Shown here: positions 13,844 to 27,204 of the stretch, piece by piece
Numbering within the stretch: the first letter of the stretch is position 1
Layout of the letters: every line of letters begins with the position of its first letter
DNA from: Russula earlei
Lineage: Eukaryota; Basidiomycota; Agaricomycetes; Russulales; Russulaceae
DNA: 64,000 nucleotides
Assembly: GCA_025769875.1 (NCBI GenBank)
Contig: JAGFNK010000013.1
Span: forward strand, 186,001 to 250,000
Direction: 5' to 3'
Made by a program: the position numbers and the translations under genes
The notes under the pieces: generated by a model
The model's input: the letters and a program-made list of their open reading frames with translations, nothing else
What the model was told of the DNA's origin: nothing
The model's database searches: none

Positions 13844-14718
13844 GAAATGATATGATTAGCATTCCAACTTGCTCCTGTGCTCCCCCTTTAATTGCTTATG
13901 CGCGCCATGTGAACAGAGCCACTCAGGGGTATGTGTAAGGCCGCGGGGTGGCCAAGCCACCCGATTGGGAGCGGAGCTGGGCGATCAGCGAGACCGTTTT
14001 CGTCCGCTTAATTAAGTACGGTACGTGGCTAGGGTCACTTCGTTCTTCGTCCTCGTAACCTTGCACCGGCCGTCTCGGTCGTTTCGGAACTGGAAAAAAT
14101 CAAACTGAAAACCGAAGCGTAAACGTCGAACCCAGGACAGAAATGAGCAGGGGCGTACTGAGATATGTGGTCTGTATGGGCTCTGTCGGGCGGTACTGTG
14201 AAACGTGAAACGCAAGGACAGGTCCGACTTGCACCCAGTACGACAGAGTAAAGGAGCATGGGCGGCTCGTGCGCCTGGCGTTGCTGTGTCATATGCCGAC
14301 AAAGAACATCAGAGAAGTGTATGGAAGGCGCACGAGGTAGCGGGCGCTTCGGAATGGCGAGATGAAGATGATGGACGCCATTATATTTGCTCTGTTTCGT
14401 TGGTCGCGCAATTCTTGTTGTTCCGGGCTACCGGGCCGTCTATAGAAATACGTGCTATTTCGGATTGGTCAGTGAGGCCACCCTGCTCCTAAACCACACG
14501 ATGGCGATGGAATGGACTACTCTTCCCGACCTCGTGCAGGTGCGGACTTCGGTCGTATCACGACGTACGCCCGTCCTCCGCTCCAGAAAAATAAGATAAA
14601 AACACACTACTTTTTGCATTTGCATTGTTAGGGGGTTTACTCGTCGCACTGCGCCGCACATCTCACTTTCCAACCCCGCCAAAGGATATTATTGCTAATT
14701 TCATATGTTACAAATGTC
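13844..14718. other. intergenic, HNH gene to CCT5
   Basis: An 875 bp spacer between the 5' end of the HNH gene and the 3' end of CCT5, both on the minus strand. It presumably contains the HNH promoter and the CCT5 3' UTR. No conserved coding sequence was recognised; the small open frames at 14012-14302 and 14205-14492 overlap each other and look random. Confidence 0.55.
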
Positions 14719-16949
14719 CTACTCTGCTTGCCCCGCAACGATAACGTCATCTATGGATTGGAAATACACATGAGTACGGTGACGACCATTAAAAAGTGTC
14801 AAAGGCCTGACCGATTTTTAAAACAGCGCGGACCAACTGCAAAGGCGAAAGGTCAAAGAGGCGAAAGAACGAAAAAAAAACACAGAGAACGCACCTGTGT
14901 CGCGAGCAGATATTGCTGTCGTTTAGAGATCAACGGGTCGTACACGAACTGCTCCCTCATATCTACGAAACCGAAACAAAAACAAAACAAGCGTCAGGTG
15001 GTGGTGCGTCTTTCCAACCGGGAACGGGCAAAGCGCACCGTTGCTTCCTCGCCCGTTGCAGTCGATGCCCAGCGTCGAGTCCTTCTCCTTCACCTGCCGG
15101 CTTTTCACCTCCGCGAGCGTCTCGATTGGCGAAAGCCCACTGTTTTCCGCCAGGGCGAGCGGCACCGAGTCCAGCGCGGATGCAAAGGCGCGCATGGCGT
15201 ATTGCTCGATCGATGGGATCTCGTCAGCAGCTTTTTGTACGGCTAACGACGAGCTGATGTCCGCTGCGCCGCCGCCATATACTACGCGATTGTCCTTGAT
15301 GAGATTGCGAACGGCGCAAATGGCGTCGTGGAGGGCACGCTTCGCCTCGTCGACAATCTGAAAAAGTTCAGGCTTTCATAGATGACAGAAACGACGCGAA
15401 TCGCACACCATTTTGTTACTCCCACGAACAAAGATGGTCACGGCACGGGTGTTGGCACACTCCTCGATGACTATCATCTTATCTCGCGTGGTTCCGAAAG
15501 TCACCTCCCTGACGATGCCCGCTTTCCCTAGCTTCTCCGGCGTCAAATCCTCGAATCGAGGAACGATGCGACCCTGAGTGGCGATGGCGATCAACTGAAC
15601 ACGACGGTGTCAAACTGGAAATGCCAAAGGCGAAAGTCACCATGACGGTTTACCTCTATTTCAGGTCCACCGACCCATCGGACAGCTGGGAGTGCGTTTT
15701 GCATCAGCAAGTGGTTCGCCTCATCGTCAAAGCCCCATTGACAGATGACCAGATTCGCGCCCGAATCTTTAACACGCTTGATCATGTCCGAAAACTTCTC
15801 CTTTTCGTAACTCTGAAGCTTTTTGAACTCCTCGACGCTTGTAATGTCGAGCTTATGTTTCGTCTTGGGCCGTGGGGGCTCGAACGGACATGTGAGAATG
15901 GCGATTCGCGCGTCATCGACCTTGCTAGGCATCTGCGGGTGTGACATGTCCTTGTCGATGAGCACACCCTTGATGAGCTGTGTATCGGCGAGCGAGCCGC
16001 CGACTTTGCCGTCGACTTTGATGAGGTCGAACAGGACATCCTTGCGCTCCAGGTCGGCGACCTGCAACACCGCGTCGACAGCAATTTGCGCGAACTGTTG
16101 GAGTTCCTTCGATACACTACGCGGGAAGACACATCAGTCAGCAGTCGAAGCTGAGCAGGGATGGCACGACGTCGAGGAGAGCTAACATTTTGCTGCCGAG
16201 ACTGGTCATGGCAGTTTTGAGGAGATTATCTGTGTGGGATCCTGCTGTACTCGATCGTGTCTGCTATCTTCTCGAGGTTATTTACCGCGATCCCGCACGC
16301 ACGGTCAAAGCCGTCCGCGATCCGAGTGGGATGGATGCCGCGATCGAGGAGGGCCTCACTTTGCTCAAGCAGAGCGCCCGCAAGGACTGGCGCACATGAA
16401 TGTGTTGAGAAGTGACCCGAGAAAGCGGACGCAGAGCAAAGACGCACCAACGACACCAGTTGTACCATCGCCAATCTCGTCATCCTGACTGCGCGAAAGT
16501 TGAACAAGCAGCTTCGCGATCTGATGCTCCACCTCCATCTGACTCAAAATCGTCGCTCCGTCATTCGTGACGGTGATTTCTCCATCGGGTGAGATGAGTA
16601 TCTTATCGAGACCTGATGTGGATTGATAGATGAGCGATGGTTTGCACGGGCACAGAGATGAATGAATGACCTCGCGGTCCCAGAGACGTGCGGATAATGT
16701 TGGCCACCGTCTTTGCAGCCAAGATATGCGACTGCGGGACGTTTGTACGCGTATCACTGCAGAAAATAGAGTGTGCTGACCTTGATCGCTTGGAGACCAT
16801 GGGTGCGAGTCTTTTTGGCCTGCTCTCTGAGAATTATAAATGGTCGGCCGTACTAAAAAAAAAAAAAGCACGAGTCAGTAAAGGTCATAGTAGAAATGTG
16901 ACCACAGTTATACCTCGTCGGTTGCGTACACGGCTTGGTGCTCGGCCAT
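14719..16949 (-). CDS. cct5: chaperonin CCT/TRiC epsilon subunit
   Basis: Eleven exons on the minus strand were joined: 16949-16914, 16852-16781, 16731-16671, 16612-16448, 16386-16187, 16116-15654, 15594-15409, 15357-15039, 14962-14895, 14836-14812 and 14750-14719. The product is about 541 residues, normal for CCT5. It starts [23 protein letters not shown]. It has the ATP-binding NDGATIL and DGTTGVVVLAG motifs, LITKGV-like [17 protein letters not shown], and ends ...[18 protein letters not shown] folds actin, tubulin and WD40 proteins in the cytosol. One extra base near 16243 breaks the frame between IEYS and TDNLLKTAM. Because the subunit is essential, this is probably a sequence error. The gene is divergent from the PP2A gene, 133 bp away. 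Confidence 0.93.
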
Positions 16950-17082
16950 TTGATTCTGCGAAGCAGTTGCGGCGGGCAGATAAGTGAGAGCGCGTGACAG
17001 TGACGAAAAGCGTGACCTCCGCAACCGAGCACGGCAGGAGTGCTTGGACCTTGTACTTAGATATTTACACCCTACACTCATC
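16950..17082. promoter_or_regulatory. 133 bp divergent promoter, CCT5 / PP2A
   Basis: The start codons of CCT5 (minus) and the PP2A catalytic subunit (plus) are separated by only 133 bp. Both 5' UTRs and any shared promoter elements must fit here, unless they overlap the genes. I see no clear TATA box. Co-expression of the two housekeeping genes is an inference from spacing only. Confidence 0.6.
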
Positions 17083-18527
<1,445 letters not shown>

Positions 18528-19052
18528 TCACTTCGCACGACGCACCCCGCTATTGTACATACAGCATGACCCAACTACCTCTTGTAGCCTCAATCGCCCT
18601 CCCAATATACCTTTCTTCAGAAAGAAAAATGCTTACTTCCTGGGCTGTCGCGTTGCATGCCACGGAAGTCGCTACGACACAGCCACGACCTTTATCCCTC
18701 CCGGCTATAAAGTTGCACATGCGCAGCGTTATCCCTCGTCCCCACCAACACAACGATGTCATGACTTGTCTGGTTTCCTGTTTTATTTATGGAGCATGGA
18801 CCTTGTTAACAGAGAAAGGAGGAAGACTAGATATTGAAATAAAGCGGACGCGGAATGCGTCCTTTCACGTTTCGACAATGACAACGAGCGACGTGATGGA
18901 GTGTGTCTTGTGAAAAAGGCTGCGTTTTGTGTGAATGCGCTCATATAATACGTGTGCAGCCGATTTGGGGTCACGATAACTACAAGTACACTGGGAGGGA
19001 ATCTGCCGTAACCTCACCGTTGGAGGCCAAATCACCGACTGATAGGGAACCC
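18528..19052. other. convergent 3' intergenic region
   Basis: A 525 bp stretch between PP2A (plus) and a small mitochondrial-type gene (minus), which converge here. It should hold both 3' UTRs. No other gene seen. Confidence 0.6.
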
Positions 19053-19880
19053 TTACGATTCTCGGGACTACAACAACGACAAATTTAATTTGAATTGACA
19101 TACATGACGAGATCGCCTCACCTTGACGTTTTGAGCTTGCTCGCGCTTGACCTTGTGCGTCCAAGCGCCTTCCTGTTCTTTTATCTCCTCTTCAAAACTA
19201 TCGTCGATGTCAACGACACCGTCTGTGCCTCGTGCTGACTTCAACGGGCCGGTAACCTCATCGCGATCAAATCTGGCGGTGACCGATGCCAAATTTTCGT
19301 CCGCGGAGACTTTAGCCTTAAGATGAGCGACTGTGCGAGAAGCAAGGTCATGACGAGGGGTCGTATCTTGGTCAGCCTGCGGTGCACGGATGGCACATAA
19401 GAGATAAGGGAATCTGCGGCCGCCGACAGGTTCAACATACCTTGACGTTAGCCTCTGACGTGGAAGCGAGAAGCTCATTCCATCCGGGTGAGTGATCGAA
19501 TGGCGACGAAGTCTGATCATATGGATGACGGGACAAATTCCGCCGCTTCTCGCGTTCCAGGACCTGCCCGAATAATCACATGAGCGGACTGACTTATCAT
19601 ACACAAGGGGAAAGGATGGCCCACCTCTGGGTCGTTATCGTGCATGGTGCTGCTGGTCTAGTCAATATAAAAGCACTCGGAGAGATGGTTTGAATGTGTC
19701 GTGTGCCGATACGAACCTGTATGCGCGGCTAGAAGACGTCATCAAGTTATGGACGAGTTGACAGTGCACCAGATTGACTTACTTGGGCAATCTGGATGGA
19801 GTGAATGACGTGGTGACGGCGGGGCGAGCAAGAGAATGAGAGCCATTTCTGAAAACGCTGCGACCGGCGACGGTCCCCAT
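19053..19880 (-). CDS. small conserved protein with mitochondrial presequence, function unknown
   Basis: Six exons on the minus strand, 19880-19783, 19728-19717 (12 nt), 19652-19625, 19563-19441, 19376-19122 and 19067-19053, join in frame to about 176 residues. The N-terminus is basic, hydroxylated and free of acids for about 30 residues (MGTVAGRSVFRNGSHSLAR...). It ends in RAYSS, a classic matrix-protease/Icp55-type cleavage context, so import into mitochondria is likely. The mature part is hydrophilic: HDNDPEVLEREKRRNLSR, then SPGWNELLASTSEANVK and an acidic helical C-terminus (SFEEEIKEQEGAW). I do not recognise a named family. The microexon makes no frame change but supplies the RAY of the cleavage motif. 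Confidence 0.7.
19717..19728 (-). other. 12-nt microexon
   Basis: The sequence CCGCGCATACAG is bounded by TCTAG on its 5' side and by GTTCGT on its 3' side (minus strand). Including it gives ...LPN-RAY-SST with continuous phase and creates the RAYSS presequence motif. Leaving it out also keeps the frame but removes the motif. The call is therefore supported by sense, not by frame alone. Confidence 0.55.
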
Positions 19881-20510
19881 GATGAGATGATGGCTTGGAA
19901 GTGGTTGAGGGGCAACGATTAATAAAAAGAATTCAAAGGTGGCTTCAGCCGCACATCGATTTCCTTCTCCGCCTTCTCCACGGACGGATAATGACGTCAC
20001 GACTCGAGACGTCTCGTGACTATCGTCGTTGTGATCGTTATCTCCTCCCAACTGCCTATCTCCATGGCTCTTCGCGCTAAGGGGGATATATGCGGAACCC
20101 ACGACTGCACCAACCCTGCACATAGCTTAATTCCTTGCGGATAAACCAATTTCGGTTGAGGTCAGATCCGCTCGCTCGCTCATGGGTGGCGATCACTCAC
20201 GCCTAAGGCAGCGTCAGGGCAGAGCACAACGCCAATTGTCGTGATTCAGACAGACCCCGTTGCAGTTATCGATCGCCACTGGTGACGGGTATCACTGACC
20301 CAGAGACAACTCCGAGAACGCCATGGGAACATTGATAGACCCCTAGGGCCATTCTATTAGAAATGTGGCGTGCCATGAAACAGGTCTGTCTGGCAAGGAA
20401 ATTGATAGGCACGTAGGTCCTGAATGAAGCTTCCCAGGATTTGATACACAAGGAAAAGCGTTCGAGTACACCTGGAGGAGAATTTACTAGATAACACCAG
20501 GAGTCTCTTT
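19881..20510. other. intergenic between two minus-strand small genes
   Basis: A 630 bp stretch with the 5' flank of the mitochondrial-type gene and the 3' flank of the 96-residue gene. Small open frames on both strands here have no recognisable features. Confidence 0.5.
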
Positions 20511-20926
20511 TCAAAGGTCGTGTACGTCTTTGGGATCATCGATGAAGCGTCGACGTGATGCCAGGGCAACGGGTAAATCTGGCTCACCTCTCTTTGCCCT
20601 CGTTCGAGGTTCTTGCACGTCGACCCTAAGAACGCCATCCGTCTGATGCAACGCGTGGATGATGACGGCCGATGAGTGCTCCCATGTAGGCTTGGGCACC
20701 GAGAACACGTGAACGTCAGGCAGTGCTCCGGCCTTCGGCATGGCGTGAGGTGAAAGGTGGGTGAGCGGATCAAGGTGGGAAGAATGTCGTAACCTACTGG
20801 CCCGATGTGCTTCAGGTCCGGATGAATTTTGGACGGATCCGCCAAAAGGGAGGAAGACTGGGTGAGAGCGATGGCGAGATAGGTGTGTGTGTCGTAGTGG
20901 AGACTGTAGTTGGTATTTGCCAGCAT
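20511..20926 (-). CDS. conserved 96-residue protein of unknown function
   Basis: Three exons on the minus strand, 20926-20798, 20732-20588 and 20527-20511, join in frame. The product begins MLANTNYSLHYDTHTYLAIA, has SSLLADPSKIHPDLKHIGP and PDVHVFSVPKPTWE, then HALHQTDGVLRVDVQEPRTR, and ends with a short basic-then-acidic tail (RAKRDVHDL). The codon pattern, clean splicing and motif-like blocks argue for a real gene. I cannot assign a domain. It lacks a clear signal peptide or membrane segment. It is divergent from the coiled-coil gene that starts at 21241. Confidence 0.65.
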
Positions 20927-21240
20927 GACCAGGCTATGGCACTAATCGGATCTGGTGTCAGCAATAGGAGTGCTGCCACGGGCGGACACGAGGTAACAAC
21001 GAGGCAGACACGCTTTCGTTCTCGAACGAACAACCCGAAACCCGGTGCCCTTTTTCGCTGCGAGGGTGAGAGAATCAACAACACCATCAACACTCATCAA
21101 CAACAACACAATCGTCGTCGCTCTCTCACTATCTCCTACGTCAGTTCCACTCTTCAACTCTCAGCTTGCTCACAAAAACGTGAATGCTCTCTGGAGCTTT
21201 CGTTCACGTGTGAACCCCGCTTAGTTCGCTTCCTTAGACA
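20927..21240. promoter_or_regulatory. 314 bp divergent promoter region
   Basis: This separates the starts of the 96-residue gene (minus) and the coiled-coil gene (plus). The part next to 21241 is rich in CAACAA and CTCT runs, common in basidiomycete 5' UTRs. No TATA box is evident. Confidence 0.5.
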
Positions 21241-22982
21241 ATGAACGCCTTGTGGAATTTCATCGCATCATATCTGCCCTACATTCGCGTTTACAACGAC
21301 ATCGAACACAACTACCTCTCCGACGACGAAGAAAGCGACGACGGAACCTACCAACTCCCCACCACCGCTTGCAATCCCATGACCCTCCCATCCCCCTCTC
21401 AACTCGGTCAACGACATGATCGACCAAATTTGCGCACCACAGGCTTTGGCTGCAACGGTGCCATGGACGCCGATCGTATTCGAGTAAAGCAGCTCGAGGC
21501 ATTCAATAATCGTCTTCAGGAGCAAGTCGTCTCCCTCCAGCGTCAGCTCGAGCACATACAGGCCGACTTTTCCAGCACAAAAATGGTGCTCGAGCACCAG
21601 CGCTCAATCAACACCCTCCTCGTGTCCCAGAAAGGCCAGCTCTCCGTAGAGCTGGCACAGGCCTGCGCTGCTCGTCAATCCCAGGCCACCGAAGTCCACA
21701 AACTTCGTACGTCCTACGCTGAGCTGGCAGCTTCCGTTCGAACACTGGGGTCCAATGGCGAAGAGCTCCGGTCCCTCAAGTCCTTCCTTACAAAGACGGA
21801 CGATTATTCCGGCCAGCAGATAATCCAGGCCGTGCACGACCTCAACACGGAGATCCTTCAACTCGCAGCAGCAGTGTCCGATGAATTCCCGCTAACTCGC
21901 CGCTCACCTGGTTTGTGGAAGGAGTCACATTGCGAGCTTGTTCGTGAAGCCATCGGCGATGGCGTGCTCGCCCTCTTGCGCGACGGCGATCACGAGGATG
22001 ATCCTACTGTCGTGCAGCTGGCGGTCCAGGCGTGGGAAGTCTGGTGTTGTCGTCAGGTCCTCGACTCTTTTTGTGCGGGAGCTCCGCCCGAAGTCGACCG
22101 CTTCTTGAATGACGTCTTCCGTGAGATGCAATCATCTGGTAAGCGTTCTTAGCATGGTACTTTGCGCCCACTATGCTCACTTTTGTGATTGACGTACCAG
22201 AACCGCAAGCGACGACCTCCCGCTGGCGCACCCTCACGCATATGTACGCCCGGAGTGTATCCTCCACTTACAATGCACCTGCGCCAGCTTATCCTGGCTC
22301 GTTAACGTCATCCTCACTCATCTCACCTATCTCCCTTCCGCCATATACCACACCGGGCTCGACGGCCAACAACACTCCCGATCAACGCCTTTTCGCTCTT
22401 CCAATGCGTTCGCGGACACCGTCGGATGCTTCTGCGAGCTCTCTTGATGACCCATCCTCTCGCTTAGGGGGTCATATCAGTGGCATCCTTGCGATCCTTT
22501 CCCTTGCGGGATGCACCGACGATCGTGGGGTCCACAGCGGGCCACTGCGCGCGCGCTTCGGCGAAGCGATTTCGCATATCGCCGAGCGGACGGAAGCACT
22601 CGCTCGCACCCTTCGCGAAGGCGTGAGCAGCGCGTGGTTCGAGGTCGTAGTCGAGCGCCCCTCGGTCACTCCATCTGTTCCTAGCAAGGGTGGCGTGCAG
22701 GCCGTCTGGCCTGGCCCTGGCAGCCAAGCGTTCGACCCAACCACTATGGAGAACATGTACGCAGGCTACGGGAGCGAGGAGTGCGGGGTGCTCTGCACCA
22801 TTGCCTTTGGGTTGTCTGTGGTCAAGCGACGACAAGACGGGGAGGTCGGACAGGACCAGCAGCCTTCGTACCTAGATATGAAGGGCGAGGCGAGGGCCGC
22901 GCGGAACAGAGCTGACCTGCTGGAGAGCACGTTGCTGGTTAAACCCAAGGTCCTGTTGGAGAGCGTGAAGGAACTTTTATGA
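21241..22982 (+). CDS. coiled-coil protein, function unknown
   Basis: Two exons, 21241-22138 and 22201-22982, join in phase (G|AA) to about 559 residues. Residues 78-190 form a long heptad-rich coiled coil (RIRVKQLEAFNNRLQEQVVS ... VSLQRQLEHIQADFSSTK). The remaining parts are alpha-helical and end in a C-terminal domain with WFEVVVERPSV and MYAGYGSEECGVLCTIAFG. Proteins with this plan are common in mushroom genomes and unnamed. No transmembrane segment is visible. A role cannot be assigned. Confidence 0.7.
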
Positions 22983-25867
22983 TCGATTTGGACTATGCCG
23001 TTTCATTCTTGCTCCATCTGGCCTCCCGATGATGTGAAAGAGTAAGTTTTTGAGGACGTTGGTGCGTTCTGAACCAGGACTGACGAGTAGGGGGGATGTT
23101 CATAGGCTCGCGTGTGCACCCACTTCTATTCGACCTTCACAAATACTCCCCTCGGTCGGCGTCAAATGGCATGTCCCGGTGTGTGAACGTCTCTTGTTCG
23201 GAACGCCGGCTACGACCCTTGGGCATGTATGTCGTCATTCACCTGGTCAAGTGGTTAATAAATTTCAAGTTTCGCTCCAATGCGACGAAACGATCACCAG
23301 GCCGTGCTCAAACCAGGCGTAATCCAGGAGGCAGTTTTTCGGACTGCCCTCATTTGCATTTTGACTGACCCCTCAGGCGCTCCCCATTCCTCTCCCCCCA
23401 GAGCTCCAGTTTTGCGTCATCATCTCGTGCATCGTTCTTTCAGACATACCATCTCTTCTGCTTCACCTTCACTATCCCCTATTAGATGCACATTCGACCT
23501 CATCACTTGTATCTCTGCTGACACCTTCTGGACCGGGACCTCGTTCCTTTTACCACGTATTTTTTTTTGGGTCCTTTTTTTATTTCTTGAAACCGTTGGA
23601 AAATACCGTAGTGTATCACTATATACCTCCCCAGCCAACGCACGCTTTCGAAAACACAAGTCAGAATACTGACAGTACGATATATCATAATTGTTCTTGT
23701 GGCCTGCGCGTCGCTCTGAGGTTTTTCGACCAGCGAAGTGCTTGCGCCTGGCCGTTCTCGCGCTGCGTGCGTGCTGTTGACACGCACTGCAGCCGATCGG
23801 TACGACCTGACCTCAGCGACACACACTGCCCATTACCCCGAAGGATTTCTAATGGAATTTTTTTTGTGTTAGTCTCAACGGACGCGCGTATCAACATGCG
23901 TGAAACCGTGTTATTTATCGTCATCGTCTGTTGCAGGGGAGGGAGAGGCAAGCGCCTGAGAACGACAGCCCAGCGTCGGGGTTGGGGTTTGAAATCGAGA
24001 ACCTCGATCCCTCGATCCACCCTTGTCTTGGAATTTGGTTCCACCAGTAACGATTCCTGGCAAAAAGCTACAGTTTCTCGGAGCTCGCATCCATCCGTAT
24101 CGTGGCCGAGGCCGCCTTCTCAAAAACATTTTTGCTCTTCCCACCCCACGCGGTACGGAGCACAAGGAGCAAAAGGGTGCTCATTATTGACGTAATTGCG
24201 CCGATGAGATGAAGAAGCCTGGGCTCATGTGTGAGAAGATGTGAGGGGATCATGAGTTGCCTTCACAGTGCTCCCCATGGCGGATCTAACCAGAGGCACA
24301 GATGTAGACGTCTACATATGATGCGCGGTGCAGCTCCCGCTGCCGGCATCACCATAGTGTACGGCAATGCCGATGCCGTGGTAGCGAGTGGACGAGATGA
24401 CGTCTTCCGATGTCGTACGCGTCCCGTTCTAGCCCCCACACCCTGCCCCACACAAACGCCCTCCCCCGCATGGTTCCATGGGCGTCAGCGGGATAGGGCC
24501 GTACGTAGTGAGGATACAAGTGCTCCATGTGTAGGCGCAAATAAAAATTCCGACGCGCTCGTCCTCGTCGCTTCGTGAGAGATGCGCGCGCGGGGGGGGG
24601 GGAGGGGGGACTTCGTTTATCTGAGCGACCAGACGCGCAAACCGCCGAGGGAAGCATGTCGTGTGCGTGGAGTTTCGGCGACGTCCTCCGGTCGCCAGTT
24701 TCTTTTTTTTCTGCTCTGCACGTCGGAAAGCTGGGAGCTGGGCGAACTCGGGAGGCGCGGCGTCAGGCTGAGGGGCTGCTGGACTGGTTGGACCGGGACC
24801 AGACGGTCTTGACTGGCGGTCGGGTCTCATCGACGAGCTGGGCCGGGGCCACGCGAGCCTATGATCCTTCGTCCCATCACAGACACGAGTCGTCCTTCCT
24901 CTGGATGTGAAATAGATCGAGGCTGACAGAGCACCGTCAGGGTTGTGCATGCAGGACGTTTCATACGTCCCCATTTATTTGCAATGCCGTGCCGTACAAG
25001 CTTAGTTCCCCAGGACTCCGCAGCCAAAACGGTGTAATGTATAATCAAGTACGACGAGGCCGGGGCGCCCCTGCAGGCGCCAGAATCGGCGCGGCGAGGC
25101 AGCACCCGACGCTACCCGAGGAAGAAAGAGGAGAGCGCGGATACGAGCGGGGATAGGAGGGACGAACCGATGGAGAGCGTGAGCGTCGTGCTGTAGTAGG
25201 GTAAAATGCTGGATGGTCATCATCCCATCTTGAAATCATAGGGAGGGGAGAATAACTGGGTCACGGTCACCTGACGTGTATATGCCATGTCAATGCCACG
25301 TACCGAGTCATAACCTACATCCAAGACCTGGGTACACATATTCTACAGCATACGTTTCGGTAGAACACGACGGAAGCCAGACATCATCATCTTGGAGTGG
25401 AGATGCTAGGACTTCGGTATGTGAGTCTCCTGCCTGTTCTGTCCACATGCGTGAACAGAAATCCCCCAGTATTTTAGCCTGTCCAATGACCAGAAAGTCG
25501 TCTCCAAGAGATTTCCTCGATGTCCCTTACGATCTACAGCATACTGGCGCTATCCGTTCGTATCCTTGCCGCAGCAGGGAAGCATCCACAGGTTCTCTGT
25601 CCCGAGCCTACGTCTCCCTCTCTGTACTCTCGTACAGACCGTGTGAGCAAGTAAAAACGCATGCCCATCAACAAGAAAAGAATACCGCTGAGCGAATAAA
25701 GTAGACAAGCAGAGTGATACAATCCAGGATGGGGATAAAAGAGAGATATCGTAACGAGTCCAAGAAGACAGAAGCTAGATGAAAAAGCAATACAATACTA
25801 GACCGGCCCGAAAAGTGAGTACTTTGTAGGAGCGAATGATGGTCGACCGACTTACGAATACAAAGTA
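22983..25867. other. 2.9 kb without recognised genes
   Basis: This is the 3' flank of the coiled-coil gene and the 3' flank of MAF1, so two genes converge on it. Several 60-200 residue open frames occur on both strands, but none shows a domain, a credible exon chain or codon-like composition. A G-rich run lies at 24592-24608 and T runs at about 23560-23585. No RNA gene was recognised. Confidence 0.5.
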
Positions 25868-26932
25868 TCAGGCGGCAGCGCTGAGACCCATCGCTCGGGC
25901 ACCTGCACCAATCGCGCCGTCCCAACCGAAAAACCGCTCCCCAGACAACGTGCGCATCTTCTCGGGACTGCCGTAGAGGTCCTCGTCGCCCCACCTCGTC
26001 ATGCCCCGAGAACGCGCCCAGACCGAGACGAACAATATTCGCTTCAGCCTCCGATTGCAGAAGAACCAGTGCGAGCTCCACAGCAACGCGCCGCGGCGAC
26101 GCAGCACTGTGTGCGTGTGCAGGTCGTCGTCGACGAGCGCACCACGCAAGCGATCTCCGAGTGCCGGGCGGTAGACCGGCGCGGCCTCGTCAACGTCGTA
26201 GTCGTCAAAGGCAAAGGGCTCGTCCCCCGAATCGTCGGACGAGTCGGAATCGCCGACGGACTTGACGTCGTCCTCGTCGTCCGAAAAGTCGCTCGCGTGC
26301 GGGTCAGACTCGATGTCCGGCACGTAGGAGAAGACCTCGCATTCGGTGAGCCCTATCACCTCGTCGAGCGCGCGGTAGAGCGACGGGTGCGTGCCCGACA
26401 CGATCTGCGGGGGCGCGTAAGGGCTCGGGAGCGGCGGCGCGGGCGAGGACGACGTGGGCAGGGAGGAGGGGAAGAAGTCAACCGAGGTGGGCGGGTACGA
26501 GGAGTAGGTCCGAGGGGCGCGGATGCCGGCGCGATGGGGCGCGACCAGGGTCGTGCTCAGTGCGTTGAGGACGCTCGCGCCGCTTTTTTCCTTGTGGAAG
26601 TGCGCGGGCTTGACGTCGGAGAATTCGTGATCGGGGAATGCGACGTTGAGGGTCGCGATGAGGAGGTAGAGCGTCTTGCGCGACGAATGCTTGTCCATGG
26701 GGCCAAAGGGGGTATTCTCGGCCTCTCGGTCGAGGGCGATGAAGGACGGAAGGGGGGGAGAGTGCGATACGTCTTCGTTGTATGCGCTCTCGAGGGATTT
26801 GAAGAGTTTCTTGTCTCGCTTGATGTTCTTGCAGCTGTAGGCCTCTATTCGAGTGTGGACCGAGCATTCGGGGCCCTCGTGCGTTAGGGCTTGGGCAAGT
26901 CGGGCAAGGTTAGGTATTTCGATGTATTTCAT
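25868..26932 (-). CDS. maf1: MAF1, repressor of RNA polymerase III
   Basis: A single exon of 354 codons. The start at 26932 was chosen because the protein then begins MKYIEIPNLARLAQAL, the canonical MAF1 N-terminus; an upstream in-frame ATG at 27130 lies in the promoter. MAF1 motifs are present in order: HTRIEAYSCKNIKRDKKLFK and SRKTLYLLIATLNVAFPDHEFS at the N-terminal half, an acidic linker (SDDEDDVKSVGDSDSSDD), then SSHWFFCNRRLKRILFVSVW, the conserved motif near the C-terminus. MAF1 is a nucleocytoplasmic phosphoprotein. When dephosphorylated (by PP2A in yeast, known for the family) it represses tRNA and 5S transcription on nutrient stress. A Ser/Pro-rich insert separates the two halves. 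Confidence 0.93.
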   Translation of the reverse strand: MKYIEIPNLARLAQALTHEGPECSVHTRIEAYSCKNIKRDKKLFKSLESAYNEDVSHSPPLPSFIALDREAENTPFGPMDKHSSRKTLYLLIATLNVAFPDHEFSDVKPAHFHKEKSGASVLNALSTTLVAPHRAGIRAPRTYSSYPPTSVDFFPSSLPTSSSPAPPLPSPYAPPQIVSGTHPSLYRALDEVIGLTECEVFSYVPDIESDPHASDFSDDEDDVKSVGDSDSSDDSGDEPFAFDDYDVDEAAPVYRPALGDRLRGALVDDDLHTHTVLRRRGALLWSSHWFFCNRRLKRILFVSVWARSRGMTRWGDEDLYGSPEKMRTLSGERFFGWDGAIGAGARAMGLSAAA

Positions 26933-27204
26933 GGGCCGAAAAGTTGCTTGCCGGTGAGGGAGGCCTAGGGAAGGTGGCGTCAGAGGATGGAACGTTGAAA
27001 GGGAATGGAATGAACGGAAATCTATAAGTGGGCACTCGGTCAACCAATCACATCTCTCCGGGCCGCAGCACACACACGTTCCTCTCTTTGGCGGCGGCTG
27101 CGACCAAACCATCTCTGGGAACAAATACATTCATTATACAGCAGGTACTAGCGTAGGATGATCTCTGTTCGCTCATCAACGTGCAGACCCGGCAACCCAC
27201 GTTT

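Noticed and set aside
26069..26887. 272-residue open frame on the plus strand
   Set aside because: It is the antisense of MAF1, made of repeated Arg/Val/Gly, with no family features.
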